Positions 34,265-43,075 of a stretch of DNA of 64,000 nucleotides are shown here, piece by piece. The stretch's first letter is position 1, and the number at the start of each line of letters is the position of its first letter. The notes beneath the pieces were generated by a model, which worked only from the letters and a program-made list of their open reading frames with translations, ran no database searches and was not told the DNA's origin. The position numbers were made by a program, and so were the translations under genes. Source of the stretch: Clostridium amylolyticum. Its GTDB lineage: Bacteria; Bacillota; Clostridia; Clostridiales; Clostridiaceae. The stretch is taken from NCBI RefSeq assembly GCF_900142075.1, contig NZ_FQZO01000010.1:1-64000 (forward strand), written 5' to 3'.

Positions 34265-34789
34265 ATGAACAGATTAAAATTGGTTTTACCTACGCCAGAG
34301 TATGAAGAAAAGCTTATGGATTATAAAAGAGAATTTATTGAAAATGGAGACAGTATGGACGGTTCTGCGGGTTTGAATAATGCTGAAACTTTTGAAGAAT
34401 GGTATTCTGTATTTCTTGATAATTTGAAAGAAGAAACCGTAAGAAAGGGGTTAGTTCCTGCCACTACATATATGGCTATTTCTACTGATAACGGCCGATT
34501 AATTGGAATGATTGATATTAGACATATATTAAATGAGTATCTGTTAAATTACGGTGGTCATATTGGGTATAGTATTAGAAAATCAGAAAGGAAACAAGGA
34601 TATGCCACTGAAATGTTAGCATTAGCCTTGAAAGAATGTGCAAAACTAAATATTAAAAAAGTGTTGATTACTTGTGACAAAGAAAATATTGCATCGGTAA
34701 AGACAATGATAAACAATGGAGCGAAGATAGAAAATGAAATACCAGAAGGAAATAGAATTACTCAAAGATATTGGATAACTTTAGATTAA
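34265..34789 (+). CDS. GNAT N-acetyltransferase
   Basis: 174 residues. YSIRKSERKQGYATEMLALAL contains the acetyl-CoA loop RKQGYAT, preceded by GRLIGMIDIRH and followed by KKVLITCDKENIASVKTMINNGA. The N-terminal PTPEYEEKLMDYKREF is common in clostridial members of this RimJ-like group. Substrate unknown. ATG behind GGAGG. Confidence 0.87.
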   Translation: MNRLKLVLPTPEYEEKLMDYKREFIENGDSMDGSAGLNNAETFEEWYSVFLDNLKEETVRKGLVPATTYMAISTDNGRLIGMIDIRHILNEYLLNYGGHIGYSIRKSERKQGYATEMLALALKECAKLNIKKVLITCDKENIASVKTMINNGAKIENEIPEGNRITQRYWITLD

Positions 34790-34909
34790 AAAGAATAAAC
34801 AAAATATAATATTTAATATTTTTGATATAAATACTATTAATATTTGTTTTGGATATGCCATTCTCCTGTGGCAAATAATTGAATATTAATGAATAAAATT
34901 ACATTTTTA

Positions 34910-34938
34910 TTGACACATGGTAAATTGCCCTTTATACT
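34910..34938 (+). promoter_or_regulatory. Strong sigma-A promoter for the lipoprotein gene
   Basis: TTGACA, 17 bases, TATACT: near-consensus -35 and -10 at ideal spacing, about 80 bases upstream of the TTG start at 35018. Confidence 0.85.
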
Positions 34939-34972
34939 ATAATATGTATTTTGTAACATATTATAGTATAAA
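34931..34972. promoter_or_regulatory. Perfect 17-bp inverted repeat overlapping the -10 and start region
   Basis: TTTATACTATAATATGT is followed after eight bases by its exact reverse complement. It covers the -10 hexamer and the expected transcription start, so it could be a dimeric repressor operator or form a 5' mRNA hairpin. Confidence 0.7.
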
Positions 34973-35017
34973 ATCCATGCAGAAATATATTTTGCGTGTA
35001 AAGGGGGATTTCAAATT

Positions 35018-35737
35018 TTGAAGAAATTAATATCAAGTATTTTAATAGTTTCCCTTGCTATGTCTTTTTCAGCTTGTGGAAAAAGTCCTAAAAAAGAAGT
35101 GGATAAAGGTACAGTAAGCACTACTTCTAAGACAGAAGATAAGGATTCAAAATCAGATAAGAAAATTGATTTAGGAAAGAGTGAAGGAAACATCTATAAG
35201 AATGAGTACTTCAATATGACCATCAACATACCAGATAAGTGGATAGTGGCAGCTGATGATGAAAAAAATGCTCTTATACAAAGCGGTAAGCAAGTGGTTG
35301 CTGATAATGATAAAGATAAAGAAAAACAACTGGATTATAGTCTTGAAAAAACAGTATATCTTTTAGCTATATCTCAAAAAGGATTAAGTGTTAATGATAC
35401 ATCAAATCCAATTTTTATGGCATTGGCAGAAAAGTTAGATTTAATGCAGGGTGTTGTTATTTCTGATGGTAAAGGATATTTGGAGCAAGTAAAAAAGGGT
35501 TTGCTAGCTGTAAATCAGATTCCTTATAAGTTTGATAAGGAAATTTATACTCAGAAAGTTGCAAATAAGGATTTTTATGTTTTAGAAGCAACAGTTAATA
35601 ATGGAGATGTAAAAGCAGTTCAAAAGTATTATGCAGCAAAAATGGGTAACTATGTATTAGCATTTATTGGTACAAGTTATAATGAGGACCAAGCAAAGAA
35701 TATTGAAACTATAATTAAGTCAACTTCTTTTAAGTAG
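35018..35737 (+). CDS. Secreted lipoprotein, unknown function
   Basis: 239 residues. N-terminal Lys pair, hydrophobic core and lipobox SFSAC with Cys20 as the lipidated residue. A charged Lys/Asp/Ser-rich linker (about 21-55) leads to a folded domain with FNMTINIPDKWIVAADDEKNA and a C-terminal YYAAKMGNYVLAFIGTSYNEDQ, reminiscent of PsbP-like/DUF lipoproteins in clostridia. TTG start, AAAGGGGG 11 bases upstream. It has the clearest promoter in the window. Function unknown. Confidence 0.8.
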   Translation: MKKLISSILIVSLAMSFSACGKSPKKEVDKGTVSTTSKTEDKDSKSDKKIDLGKSEGNIYKNEYFNMTINIPDKWIVAADDEKNALIQSGKQVVADNDKDKEKQLDYSLEKTVYLLAISQKGLSVNDTSNPIFMALAEKLDLMQGVVISDGKGYLEQVKKGLLAVNQIPYKFDKEIYTQKVANKDFYVLEATVNNGDVKAVQKYYAAKMGNYVLAFIGTSYNEDQAKNIETIIKSTSFK

Positions 35738-35762
35738 AAAAATATTATTTTATATAAAGTTT

Positions 35763-35807
35763 ATCCGCATCGATGCCATAGAAAATATATTTATGTGGAT
35801 TTTTTTA
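35763..35807 (+). terminator. Terminator after the lipoprotein gene
   Basis: ATCCGCAT pairs with ATGTGGAT (one G-T), followed by seven T. Confidence 0.75.
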
Positions 35808-35989
35808 TAAATAAAGTTGAAGTTACTGCTCTATGTGAAAAATTACAATAGAAATATTAGTATAAGTAATAGAATATACCATATTACAAATACAAAATAT
35901 AATAAGTTTAGCAGTGATAATTTACAAAATATATTATAATTGAAAGAGCTCAAATAAATTTATAATCATAGAGATGAATAAGGAAAGCA

Positions 35990-36089
35990 AAAATGACTGT
36001 ACTAAATGAATGTTTAGTGCAGTTATTTTTTATAGTACTATATTTGAAAATATATGTAATATGACCAAAATAAGTATATAATAAAAGTA
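35990..36089 (+). repeat. Terminator-promoter module A (copy without 5' part)
   Basis: The hairpin ATGACTGTACTAAA/TTTAGTGCAGTTAT plus T run (35990-36031) is followed by the promoter-like repeat at 36044-36089. The same two parts, in the same order and spacing, occur at 47613-47713 and 58212-58308. Confidence 0.7.
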
Positions 36090-36113
36090 TGTAATTTTAA
36101 ATACTACTATTAA

Positions 36114-36419
36114 ATTCTATTAATCAACGAATATATAAAATTATGGGAAGAAGCACAAAAGTATTTTAGAGAAAATTCTATTACGTTTATTGAAGTTTTT
36201 CATGTAAAAGATAACTTGGCATGCCAGGAATTTTTTAATTAAATAAATTTTGAATATTGGTATTCAGTATATGGACTATCTTTTGAAGGAGAAAAGTTTT
36301 GTGAGTCGAGTATCATTGTTTCAAAGTATGAGGACAAGTATTATGAGGATAAAATCAGACTTGAAAGCAAAGCATTTTCTATTATTGAAAAGTATTTTAC
36401 GAGAAAAATGTACAGATGA
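36114..36419 (+). pseudogene. Gene fragment with in-frame stop, possibly acetyltransferase
   Basis: One frame reads INEYIKLWEEAQKYFREN, ITFIEVFHVKDNLACQEFFN, TAA (36240), INFEYWYSVYGLSFEGEKF... and stops at 36417. It has no start codon and one internal stop. The AA composition is protein-like throughout; LACQEFFNxINFEYW looks like a GNAT-type C-terminal motif but I cannot confirm it. Confidence 0.5.
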
Positions 36420-36428
36420 GGTGATGGT

Positions 36429-36980
36429 GTGTCAGGCAATTCAAAGGATATAGAAATATCTCCATATAGGGAAATTGAAGTAGTCCCATATAAAACAGAG
36501 TGGAAGAAGGATTATGCTAATGAGGAGAAAAAGATAAAAAATGTATTTAAAGATGAACTTATAAATATTCATCATATAGGAAGTACAGCTATTCCAGGAA
36601 TATGTGCCAAACCTGTTATAGATATCATGGTAATCGTAAAAGACATATGCAAAGTAGATATGTTGAATAATGAAATGTTAACTATAGGCTATTTTTCAAA
36701 GGGCAAATATGGAATAAAAGGCAGAAGGTTCTTTGTAAAAGGACAAAATAACAGAACACATAATGTTCATGTTTACCAAACAGGACACTATGAGATTTTA
36801 AGACAATTGAATTTTAGAGATTATCTCATTGCACATCCTAATGAAGCAAAGAACTACCAAAATTTAAAGAAAGAACTATCTGAAAAATTTAAGTTTAATA
36901 TTGATAAATACAACAAAGGTAAAGATTCATATATAAAAGATATTATTAACAAGGCGGATCAGTGGGCAAAAATTAAATAG
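36429..36980 (+). CDS. GrpB/UPF0157 family protein (nucleotidyltransferase fold)
   Basis: 183 residues. Hallmark IHHIGSTAIPGICAKPVIDIMV near residue 45 gives the GS-type nucleotidyltransferase loop; RTHNVHVYQTGH and NFRDYLIAHPNEAKNYQNLK complete the family pattern. GTG start at 36429 behind GAGGTGATG. Molecular function of the family is not well established. Length is normal. Confidence 0.88.
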   Translation: MSGNSKDIEISPYREIEVVPYKTEWKKDYANEEKKIKNVFKDELINIHHIGSTAIPGICAKPVIDIMVIVKDICKVDMLNNEMLTIGYFSKGKYGIKGRRFFVKGQNNRTHNVHVYQTGHYEILRQLNFRDYLIAHPNEAKNYQNLKKELSEKFKFNIDKYNKGKDSYIKDIINKADQWAKIK

Positions 36981-37052
36981 ATTAATTCGCACTTTTTTAT
37001 GAATGGTCTTAATGAAAGAAAACTGTGATTTTAAAAAGGAAAGGAGTTCAAA

Positions 37053-37859
37053 ATGGAAAGAGTTTTAATACTTGGAGCAAGTGGATTAGTAGGAAAAGCT
37101 TTATTAAAGGAATTAAATAAGAAATATGATGTTTATGGTACCTATAGCAGCAATAAAATAGATTCGGTAAATTCCGTTTACTACGATATAAGCAAAGTAA
37201 ATGAGATAATTGATATTCTTAATAAAGTTAAGCCTACAAAAATAGTGTACTGTTTAAGGGGAGATTTTCATACTCAAATAGAGCTTCTTAATGAGCTTGT
37301 AAAATATTTATTACCCATTAGTGGAAAACTTTATTTTTGTTCTACTGGAAATGTTTTTGATGGGGATCCAACTAAACCTCATTTAAAAAATCACGAACCA
37401 ATTGCTGAAAGTGATTATGGTAAGTTTAAGATAGAGTGTGAAAAAATATTAAGAAAAGGTTTAAATGACAATGGTATAATTTTAAGACTTCCAATGATAT
37501 GGGGGAAAGACTCACCAAGGTTAAATAGTATTCTAACCGCATTAAAAGTTAATGAAAAAGTTGATGTTTACACAAATCTATATCTGAATAATAATACAGA
37601 TGAAATGTTAGCAAAACAAATAGGTTATATAATTGGAAATGATTTGAGAGGAATATTTCATCTTGGTAGCAGCGAAGTTATAAATCATTATGAATTTATA
37701 AAAAAAGTTATTACTAATTTAGAATATAAGGATGTAAAATTTAATGAAGAAACGCTTCCAGGAGAAAAGTATTATTTAGCTGTTTTACCCACTGTTGGGG
37801 ATCTGCCTAAAGAATTTAATTTTTTAAATGAGTATGTTATTAATCAAATAACAAGTTAG
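37053..37859 (+). CDS. RmlD-like sugar-nucleotide reductase (extended SDR)
   Basis: 268 residues. N-terminal NAD(P) motif LILGASGLVGKALL. FCSTGNVFDGDPTKPHLKNH supplies the catalytic Ser/Thr region and ESDYGKFKIECEK the YxxxK pair (YGKFK). It resembles dTDP-4-dehydrorhamnose reductases but no rml cluster is nearby, so it may act on another substrate. ATG behind AAAGGAG. Confidence 0.82.
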   Translation: MERVLILGASGLVGKALLKELNKKYDVYGTYSSNKIDSVNSVYYDISKVNEIIDILNKVKPTKIVYCLRGDFHTQIELLNELVKYLLPISGKLYFCSTGNVFDGDPTKPHLKNHEPIAESDYGKFKIECEKILRKGLNDNGIILRLPMIWGKDSPRLNSILTALKVNEKVDVYTNLYLNNNTDEMLAKQIGYIIGNDLRGIFHLGSSEVINHYEFIKKVITNLEYKDVKFNEETLPGEKYYLAVLPTVGDLPKEFNFLNEYVINQITS

Positions 37860-37868
37860 GTATTTCAT

Positions 37869-37904
37869 ATAAATGAATCTTTAAATACAAAAAAGAAATC
37901 TAAA
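37869..37904. repeat. 36-bp dispersed repeat E, copy 2
   Basis: ATAAATGAATCTTTAAATAC, then AAAAAAGAAATCTAAA, aligned without gaps to 31826-31861. The spacer continues with CATAGCAGTATTATATTATG, a weak palindrome. Confidence 0.55.
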
Positions 37905-37965
37905 GAAAATAAGTCATAGCAGTATTATATTATGGCTTAATTATATAAGAAAGAAAGGGATAACT

Positions 37966-38430
37966 ATGTTTAAGGAAATGAGAAGAAAAGATAGGGAACT
38001 TGAGGTTACAGAAGCAATAGAGATATTGAAAAATTGTGATTACGGTATTTTATCAACAGTAGGTGAAAATGGGTATCCATATGGCGTACCAGTAAGTTAT
38101 GTTTATATAAATAATTCAATATATTTTCATTGTGCTGTAGATGGACATAAATTAGATAATTTAATGCACAATAATAAAGTATCTTTTTGTGTAGTTGGAC
38201 AAACTTGTATCTTACCTGACAAATTTAGTACAAATTATCAAAGTGTAATCATATTTGGAATAGCAAATGAAGTTTTTGATAATGAAAAAAATACAATTCT
38301 TTTGGAAATATTAAACAAATATTCCCCAGATTATATAGAAAAGGGTGAAGCGTATATTTCAAACTCAAGCACAAAAACAAAAGTAATAAAAATAAGTATT
38401 GAGCATATTTCTGGTAAAGCAAGAAGATAA
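37966..38430 (+). CDS. Nim-type pyridoxamine 5'-phosphate oxidase-like flavoprotein
   Basis: 154 residues. MRRKDRELEVTEAIEILKNC, YGILSTVGENGYPYGVPVSY and HCAVDGHKLDNL match the NimA/5-nitroimidazole reductase-like group, including the His that in Nim proteins binds the cofactor substrate. Family members reduce nitroimidazoles or bind flavin; resistance activity is not implied by sequence alone. ATG behind AAAGGG. Confidence 0.85.
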   Translation: MFKEMRRKDRELEVTEAIEILKNCDYGILSTVGENGYPYGVPVSYVYINNSIYFHCAVDGHKLDNLMHNNKVSFCVVGQTCILPDKFSTNYQSVIIFGIANEVFDNEKNTILLEILNKYSPDYIEKGEAYISNSSTKTKVIKISIEHISGKARR

Positions 38431-38604
38431 TTTATGTCAGTTTGCTACGCATAAAGTATCACGCTTTTCGTAAATAACGCTCAACTGCAAAAGATATAGA
38501 TAATTTGTGAGAAACTATATTTCCCATATGAAGAAAATTTATAATAAAATAATATCAAAAATAGAAGTTAGCATTTTATAGTGTAAAATTCAGGAGGAAT
38601 TTCA

Positions 38605-39462
38605 ATGTTATATTATGTAATCGATGCCTTTACTGAAACAAAATTTGGTGGAAATCCGGCTGGGGTAGTTATACATGAAAATTTAAATGAGAATTTTATG
38701 CAAAAGTTTGCTGCTGAGGTTAGATTTTCAGAAACAGCCTTTATTAAAAAAATTGATTATTTAAATTTCGAAATAAGATTTTTTACTCCAACTTCGGAGG
38801 TTGATCTTTGTGGACATGCTACCATTGCTTCTTTTAAGGCTTTATTGGATAGTGGAATTATTAATGACAACAACAGATATTTTATGAAAACACTTGCTGG
38901 AACATTGCCTGTTTATGTTAACGATTCATTTATAATGATGGAGCAAGCAGAACCAAGGCTTGGAAAGACCTTTAAGGACTATCAAACTTTGTCTAAAATA
39001 TTTAAAGTTAATAATAATGATATTGGTGATATGAAATATAATTTAGTGCCACAAGCTGCAAGCACCGGATTTTGGGATATAATGCTTCCAATAAAATCAC
39101 AAGATGCATTATATGCTCTTAACCCAGATTTTAAAGAACTTGCTAAGTATTCAAGTATAAATGATGTAGGAGGAGTTCATGCATTTACTCTTGATACTAA
39201 AGAGGGAGTAGCATTATGCAGAAATTTCTGCCCTCTATTTGGAATTGATGAGGAAGCTGCTACTGGAACTTCAAATGGCGCTTTAACATATTATCTATTC
39301 AAAAACGGTATTATAAACAATTTTGACTGTGATTACATCTTTCTTCAGGGGCATAGCATGGGAAGACCTTCTAATATAATTACAAAACTCATTAATAAAA
39401 ACAACCCAAGAATTATGGTTGGAGGGAAAGCAGTGATCTTAACAAAGGGTGAATTAATTTAA
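38605..39462 (+). CDS. PhzF family isomerase
   Basis: 285 residues, normal length. YYVIDAFTETKFGGNPAGVV at the N-terminus, catalytic Glu in RFSETAFI, CGHATIAS loop, and the second-half EEAATGTSNGALTYYL loop define the PhzF/DapF-fold family. It probably catalyses an isomerisation or epimerisation without metal; substrate unknown. ATG behind AGGAGG. Confidence 0.92.
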   Translation: MLYYVIDAFTETKFGGNPAGVVIHENLNENFMQKFAAEVRFSETAFIKKIDYLNFEIRFFTPTSEVDLCGHATIASFKALLDSGIINDNNRYFMKTLAGTLPVYVNDSFIMMEQAEPRLGKTFKDYQTLSKIFKVNNNDIGDMKYNLVPQAASTGFWDIMLPIKSQDALYALNPDFKELAKYSSINDVGGVHAFTLDTKEGVALCRNFCPLFGIDEEAATGTSNGALTYYLFKNGIINNFDCDYIFLQGHSMGRPSNIITKLINKNNPRIMVGGKAVILTKGELI

Positions 39463-39550
39463 GATTCCTCATGAAAAGTAGAGAAAATATACCGACCTGC
39501 TTAGTATGAATTAATTTTGAATAATAGTTAATTTAGAATTGAGGTGTTTT

Positions 39551-40033
39551 ATGGAAAAGAAGAATAAAATTTTATGGATTACTGGAATTGTTATAGTTGC
39601 AGCTATTGTAGTATTAATTACTATTAATCCCTTCAAAAGAGATGTATGGGATATAAATGCTGATAAGTTAAAAAACTCATTTAATGCTATAAGTGGCAAT
39701 GCGGTTATTGATGATTTGTCACAATGGACACCATTTGAATGGGATACACTCTATAGTTTTACACCATATACAACAAAGGATAAAATATACGAAGTCATTG
39801 GATATAAGTGGGATAACATAAGCGAAACTGTAAACGAAAGTATGAACCAAATTGTATTTGTTAAGGATGGCAAGGTAGTTTGTTATTTATATGGCTATCC
39901 TGAAAATATTAAATTAGGATTTAACTTTGGGAAATATGAAGGTAGTCATATAAAACTTACATCAGAACAAAAATTATCCTTTGAAACTACAATTTCTTAT
40001 AATGGTGTAAGGTATTTCTATTATATTAAATAA
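39551..40033 (+). CDS. Membrane-anchored protein of unknown function
   Basis: 160 residues from the ATG at 39551 (GAGGTG seven bases upstream). One N-terminal membrane helix (ILWITGIVIVAAIVVLITI) is followed by an extracytoplasmic domain with WTPFEWDTLYSFTPYTTKDKI. The WDTLYSFxPY motif recurs in small clostridial surface proteins as far as I recall, but no function is known. Type II orientation is likely because of KKK before the helix. Confidence 0.75.
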   Translation: MEKKNKILWITGIVIVAAIVVLITINPFKRDVWDINADKLKNSFNAISGNAVIDDLSQWTPFEWDTLYSFTPYTTKDKIYEVIGYKWDNISETVNESMNQIVFVKDGKVVCYLYGYPENIKLGFNFGKYEGSHIKLTSEQKLSFETTISYNGVRYFYYIK

Positions 40034-40113
40034 GTATGTCAAACAGTAGTTAGTTGGGGTTGTATTATATTGGGAATGACTAATATGTTGTTGAATATGA
40101 AAGGAGAATGAAA

Positions 40114-40554
40114 ATGGAAAATGTTCGTATTTACGAAATTCCTTCTTGTAAAATGGTATCCTCACAATGTGGCATGTTTGGTGATGGCAAACTTGAACAA
40201 TTTAATGAATGGTTCAGCTCATTACCAAGAACGATGTTTCCAAAAGATTTTATGTTTTATGACAATGAACAAGGAGGATTTATATGGTATTACATGTACA
40301 GTGAAGGGATGAATATACCCGATGATTTTAGTATCATTGATTTCCCAGGCGGTCTATATGCTGTCGCTTCTGAGATAGATGGACAGGATTCTTCAGAAGT
40401 TATAAGTGTAATAAAAAATTTCATTAAAGAAAAAGGCTGTTTTGAGGAAGATGCCTGTCGCACATATTTAGGCAATATTCCAACCCCTCCATCTGCTTGT
40501 GAAGCCATGGGATATGAGCAAATGGATTATTATGTACCAATAAAAGTTAAATAG
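40114..40554 (+). CDS. GyrI-like small-molecule-binding domain protein
   Basis: 146 residues. VRIYEIPSCKMVSSQCGMFG opens the domain and FPGGLYAVASEIDGQD with a C-terminal YYVPIKVK closes it, the SHV/GyrI pattern also seen as effector domains of AraC and MerR regulators. No DNA-binding domain is attached. The second ATG (40114) is preferred because GGAGA abuts the first. It may bind an amphipathic drug or metabolite. Confidence 0.75.
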   Translation: MENVRIYEIPSCKMVSSQCGMFGDGKLEQFNEWFSSLPRTMFPKDFMFYDNEQGGFIWYYMYSEGMNIPDDFSIIDFPGGLYAVASEIDGQDSSEVISVIKNFIKEKGCFEEDACRTYLGNIPTPPSACEAMGYEQMDYYVPIKVK

Positions 40555-40605
40555 TATATATCAAATGAGCGTAATTCTTTTAAGTACTTCATAAGGAGAA
40601 AAATT

Positions 40606-41298
40606 ATGTGTGAATATAGATTTGATTTCATAGTAAATGATGAGCAGCTTTTAAAAGGGAGAACATTAATTGATTTGCCATTCAATGTATGGGAAGTATT
40701 TGGTGTTAAAGGGAGTGTTTCAGTTAAAGCAGTAATAAATCAAGTTGAATTTAAGTTTAATCTTTTACCTAGGGGAAATGGAAATTATTCGTTTTTTCTA
40801 ACTGCTGCAATGAAAAAAACATTAAGTATTCAAAAGGGTACCTTGTTGAATATTTCAATAAGTATCGTAAATGATAAAGTGAAAAATGCAGTAGATATAA
40901 ATAGCAACGACAAATCTAATAAGCTATATCACAAAATTGATAGCATATCTTATGTTTCACAACCTACCCCATTAATGTGTGGGCAAGCATGTATAGCAAT
41001 GTTGGCAGGTACAAGCATTGAAGAAGTAGCAAAGGTGATGGGCACAAGGAGTTCTACTTCTATAGGGCAGCTAATAGATGCTTTAGATTATTATAAAATT
41101 AGACACTCAGAAAAAAACCTTAGATTATCAAAAAAGAATCCATGTTACTCAGATATAAGCATTCTTACTGTACATATGCCAAAATATACTCACTGGGTAC
41201 TATACTATAAAGGTAAATTTTACGATCCGGAATTGGGAATTTTAGATGAATGCCATCCTGAAGGGAAAATTACATCTTTCCTTGAAATAATTCATTAA
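40606..41298 (+). CDS. DUF1905 domain fused to C39-like cysteine peptidase domain
   Basis: 230 residues. Residues 1-90 (FDFIVNDEQLLKGRTLIDLP, WEVFGVKGSVSVKAVIN) fit the small beta-barrel DUF1905. Residues about 120-230 fit a C39/papain-like fold: Gln and Cys in SQPTPLMCGQACIAMLAG, His in YTHWVLYYKGKFYDPELG with an Asp nearby. Catalytic residues are present, so peptidase activity is possible; no ABC transporter is attached, unlike bacteriocin C39 exporters. The joining of these two domains is unusual. ATG behind AAGGAGAAA. Confidence 0.7.
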   Translation: MCEYRFDFIVNDEQLLKGRTLIDLPFNVWEVFGVKGSVSVKAVINQVEFKFNLLPRGNGNYSFFLTAAMKKTLSIQKGTLLNISISIVNDKVKNAVDINSNDKSNKLYHKIDSISYVSQPTPLMCGQACIAMLAGTSIEEVAKVMGTRSSTSIGQLIDALDYYKIRHSEKNLRLSKKNPCYSDISILTVHMPKYTHWVLYYKGKFYDPELGILDECHPEGKITSFLEIIH

Positions 41299-41320
41299 AA
41301 TATTGTTGTGGAGGTATATT

Positions 41321-41695
41321 ATGAAAAGAGCAATGATGCAAGTTTATGTAAAAGGTAGCGGAGAGGCTGTAGAGCTTTATTTAAAGGCTTTTAATGCCAC
41401 CTTGGGTTTTAACGTAAAAAGTTCTGATGACACATTTTATCATGCAGAACTTAATATTTGTGGTAATATCTTAGCAATAGCTGAGGCCAATGATGATATG
41501 GATAAAATTATTACAGGCAACACAATGCAGTTTTGCTTTCATTATGGCGAAGGAAATGAGGATATGGTTACACAAGCTTATGAGGTACTTAAAGAGGGTA
41601 GTGAAATCTTATTTCCCTTAGGTCCTTGTGATTTTAGTCCATTGTTTACAGATTTTATTGATAAGTTTGGCGTTAGATGGTGTCTGTTCGTATAA
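41321..41695 (+). CDS. VOC superfamily protein (PhnB-like glyoxalase fold)
   Basis: 124 residues from the ATG at 41321 (GGAGG six bases upstream). MMQVYVKGSGEAVELYLKAF, ADEY-like SSDDTFYHAELNICGNILAIAE, and C-terminal LGPCDFSPLFTDFIDKFGVRW follow the PhnB/3-demethylubiquinone-like VOC pattern, where a final FGVxW is typical. Metal ligands are not obvious. Function unknown; such proteins often bind drugs or act as lyases. Confidence 0.82.
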   Translation: MKRAMMQVYVKGSGEAVELYLKAFNATLGFNVKSSDDTFYHAELNICGNILAIAEANDDMDKIITGNTMQFCFHYGEGNEDMVTQAYEVLKEGSEILFPLGPCDFSPLFTDFIDKFGVRWCLFV

Positions 41696-41801
41696 TTGAT
41701 TTCACAGATTATGAGCATAGAACAAGAGAACCTAATCCCAATTTACCGCTTAGATTATGAGCATAATGTGTAAGATATTAATGTCTTTTTTTAAAATTAG
41801 A

Positions 41802-41817
41802 CTAAGAATCACTTGAT
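41802..41817 (+). repeat. 3' end of repeat B (partial)
   Basis: CTAAGAATCACTTGAT is identical to the end of the 147-bp repeat copies, here in the 165-base spacer ahead of the CPBP gene. Confidence 0.6.
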
Positions 41818-41859
41818 TAATATAAAAATGAAATATTAATTACATTTTGAGGGGGATGT

Positions 41860-42639
41860 ATGGACAAACGAATAATCAGAAATTATTTATTTGGAACTTT
41901 TTTAATAACTTATATAATGTGGGGAAGTATTTTTGCTGCAAATCAAATAGGATATCTTAAATATGGTACACCTATTTCAATGATATTATTTGTAATTGGA
42001 GGCAATGCACCACCAATTATAGCCTATGTGGTATTGAAAAAAGAGCATTTAATAAGTGGATTCAAAGAATTTTTAAGAGAGGCATTTGCCATTAAGCAGA
42101 AGCCAAGGTTTTATGCTGTGTTGATAGCTTTCTTAGTGCTGTATTTTGGAGTCCCTGCTCTTATGCAAGGAATCTCAACAGGGGCAGAACTTTATATTGG
42201 TTTTCTATGTATTCCCTTGATGATTATATTTGGTGGCTTAGAGGAACTTGGATGGCGATATATTTTGCAGCCTGCATTAGAAATACAATTTTCCTTTGGA
42301 ATTGCAACTTCACTTACGGCATGTATTTGGTCAGTATGGCATCTGCCCTTATTTTTCATTACAGGAACAGTACAAAAGAACTTGAGTTTTGGCTTATTTA
42401 CTATTATGGTATTGGGGATGTCATTTGCTCTGGCAACAATATTTTATATAAGCAAAAGTATTTGGCTGTGCATTCTATTTCATAGCATGACAAATGCACT
42501 TGCTTCATCGTGGATTATTGAAGAAAGTATAAAAATAAAGGGCTTAACTTCCTTGTCTATGATTATCTTATCATTCTTAATAATTATTTATTACAAAAAG
42601 AAAATGGATATACACATGATGAATAAATTAGAGGTGTGA
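41860..42639 (+). CDS. CPBP family intramembrane metalloprotease
   Basis: 259 residues with about seven or eight membrane helices. The three CPBP/Abi motifs are present: EELGWRYIL (double Glu), SVWHLPLFF and LFHSMTNAL. The family includes bacteriocin self-immunity and Rce1-like proteases. No bacteriocin gene is adjacent, so the role is open. ATG behind GAGGGGG. Confidence 0.9.
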   Translation: MDKRIIRNYLFGTFLITYIMWGSIFAANQIGYLKYGTPISMILFVIGGNAPPIIAYVVLKKEHLISGFKEFLREAFAIKQKPRFYAVLIAFLVLYFGVPALMQGISTGAELYIGFLCIPLMIIFGGLEELGWRYILQPALEIQFSFGIATSLTACIWSVWHLPLFFITGTVQKNLSFGLFTIMVLGMSFALATIFYISKSIWLCILFHSMTNALASSWIIEESIKIKGLTSLSMIILSFLIIIYYKKKMDIHMMNKLEV

Positions 42640-42646
42640 TAATATA

Positions 42647-43005
42647 TTGCTTTATACTGATTCTATTTCAGCAATTATAGACTTTGATAGATTTCAATAT
42701 ATATATATCCAGAATTGGATATATCAAGGGCAATACTTTCCTTTGCGTTAGATAATAACTGTTTAAGGATGGATGCAGTAAAGGAATTCATAGATGGTTA
42801 CAATCAGTTTGGAAATATTACTGCTGATGATATAATTCGTTCATTAAAGCTATTGTATTGTTTAGAGAGCTTTTGGTGGCTTAATAACGATAGTTTTAAT
42901 AATGAAGGTCCACCAAGAAGGTTTGCTGACGAAATGGTGTGGTTATCAATTAACTGGCTAAATCTAGAGAAAATATTGGGAGAACTAAAAAACGATAACG
43001 GATGA
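42647..43005 (+). pseudogene. C-terminal remnant of an APH-type phosphotransferase with a frameshift
   Basis: Frame 1 encodes ISAIIDFDRFQY, with the D-F-D metal site typical of the aminoglycoside/homoserine phosphotransferase fold. At an alternating TA run (about 42698-42708) the frame shifts to PELDISRAILSFALDNN and continues to a stop at 43005 with FIDGYNQFG, again typical. The N-terminal two thirds are missing. Slippage in the TA repeat explains the frameshift. Non-functional. Confidence 0.65.
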
Positions 43006-43075
43006 TTTTATATAAAGTGAGCAGAACTAGAGGGCGTTAAGACAATAACTGATATAAAAAAGAGAGGATAAAGAT

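Noticed and set aside
36250..36453. 67-residue + strand ORF
   Set aside because: It is in a different frame from the protein-like pseudogene at 36114-36419 and overlaps the GrpB gene start.
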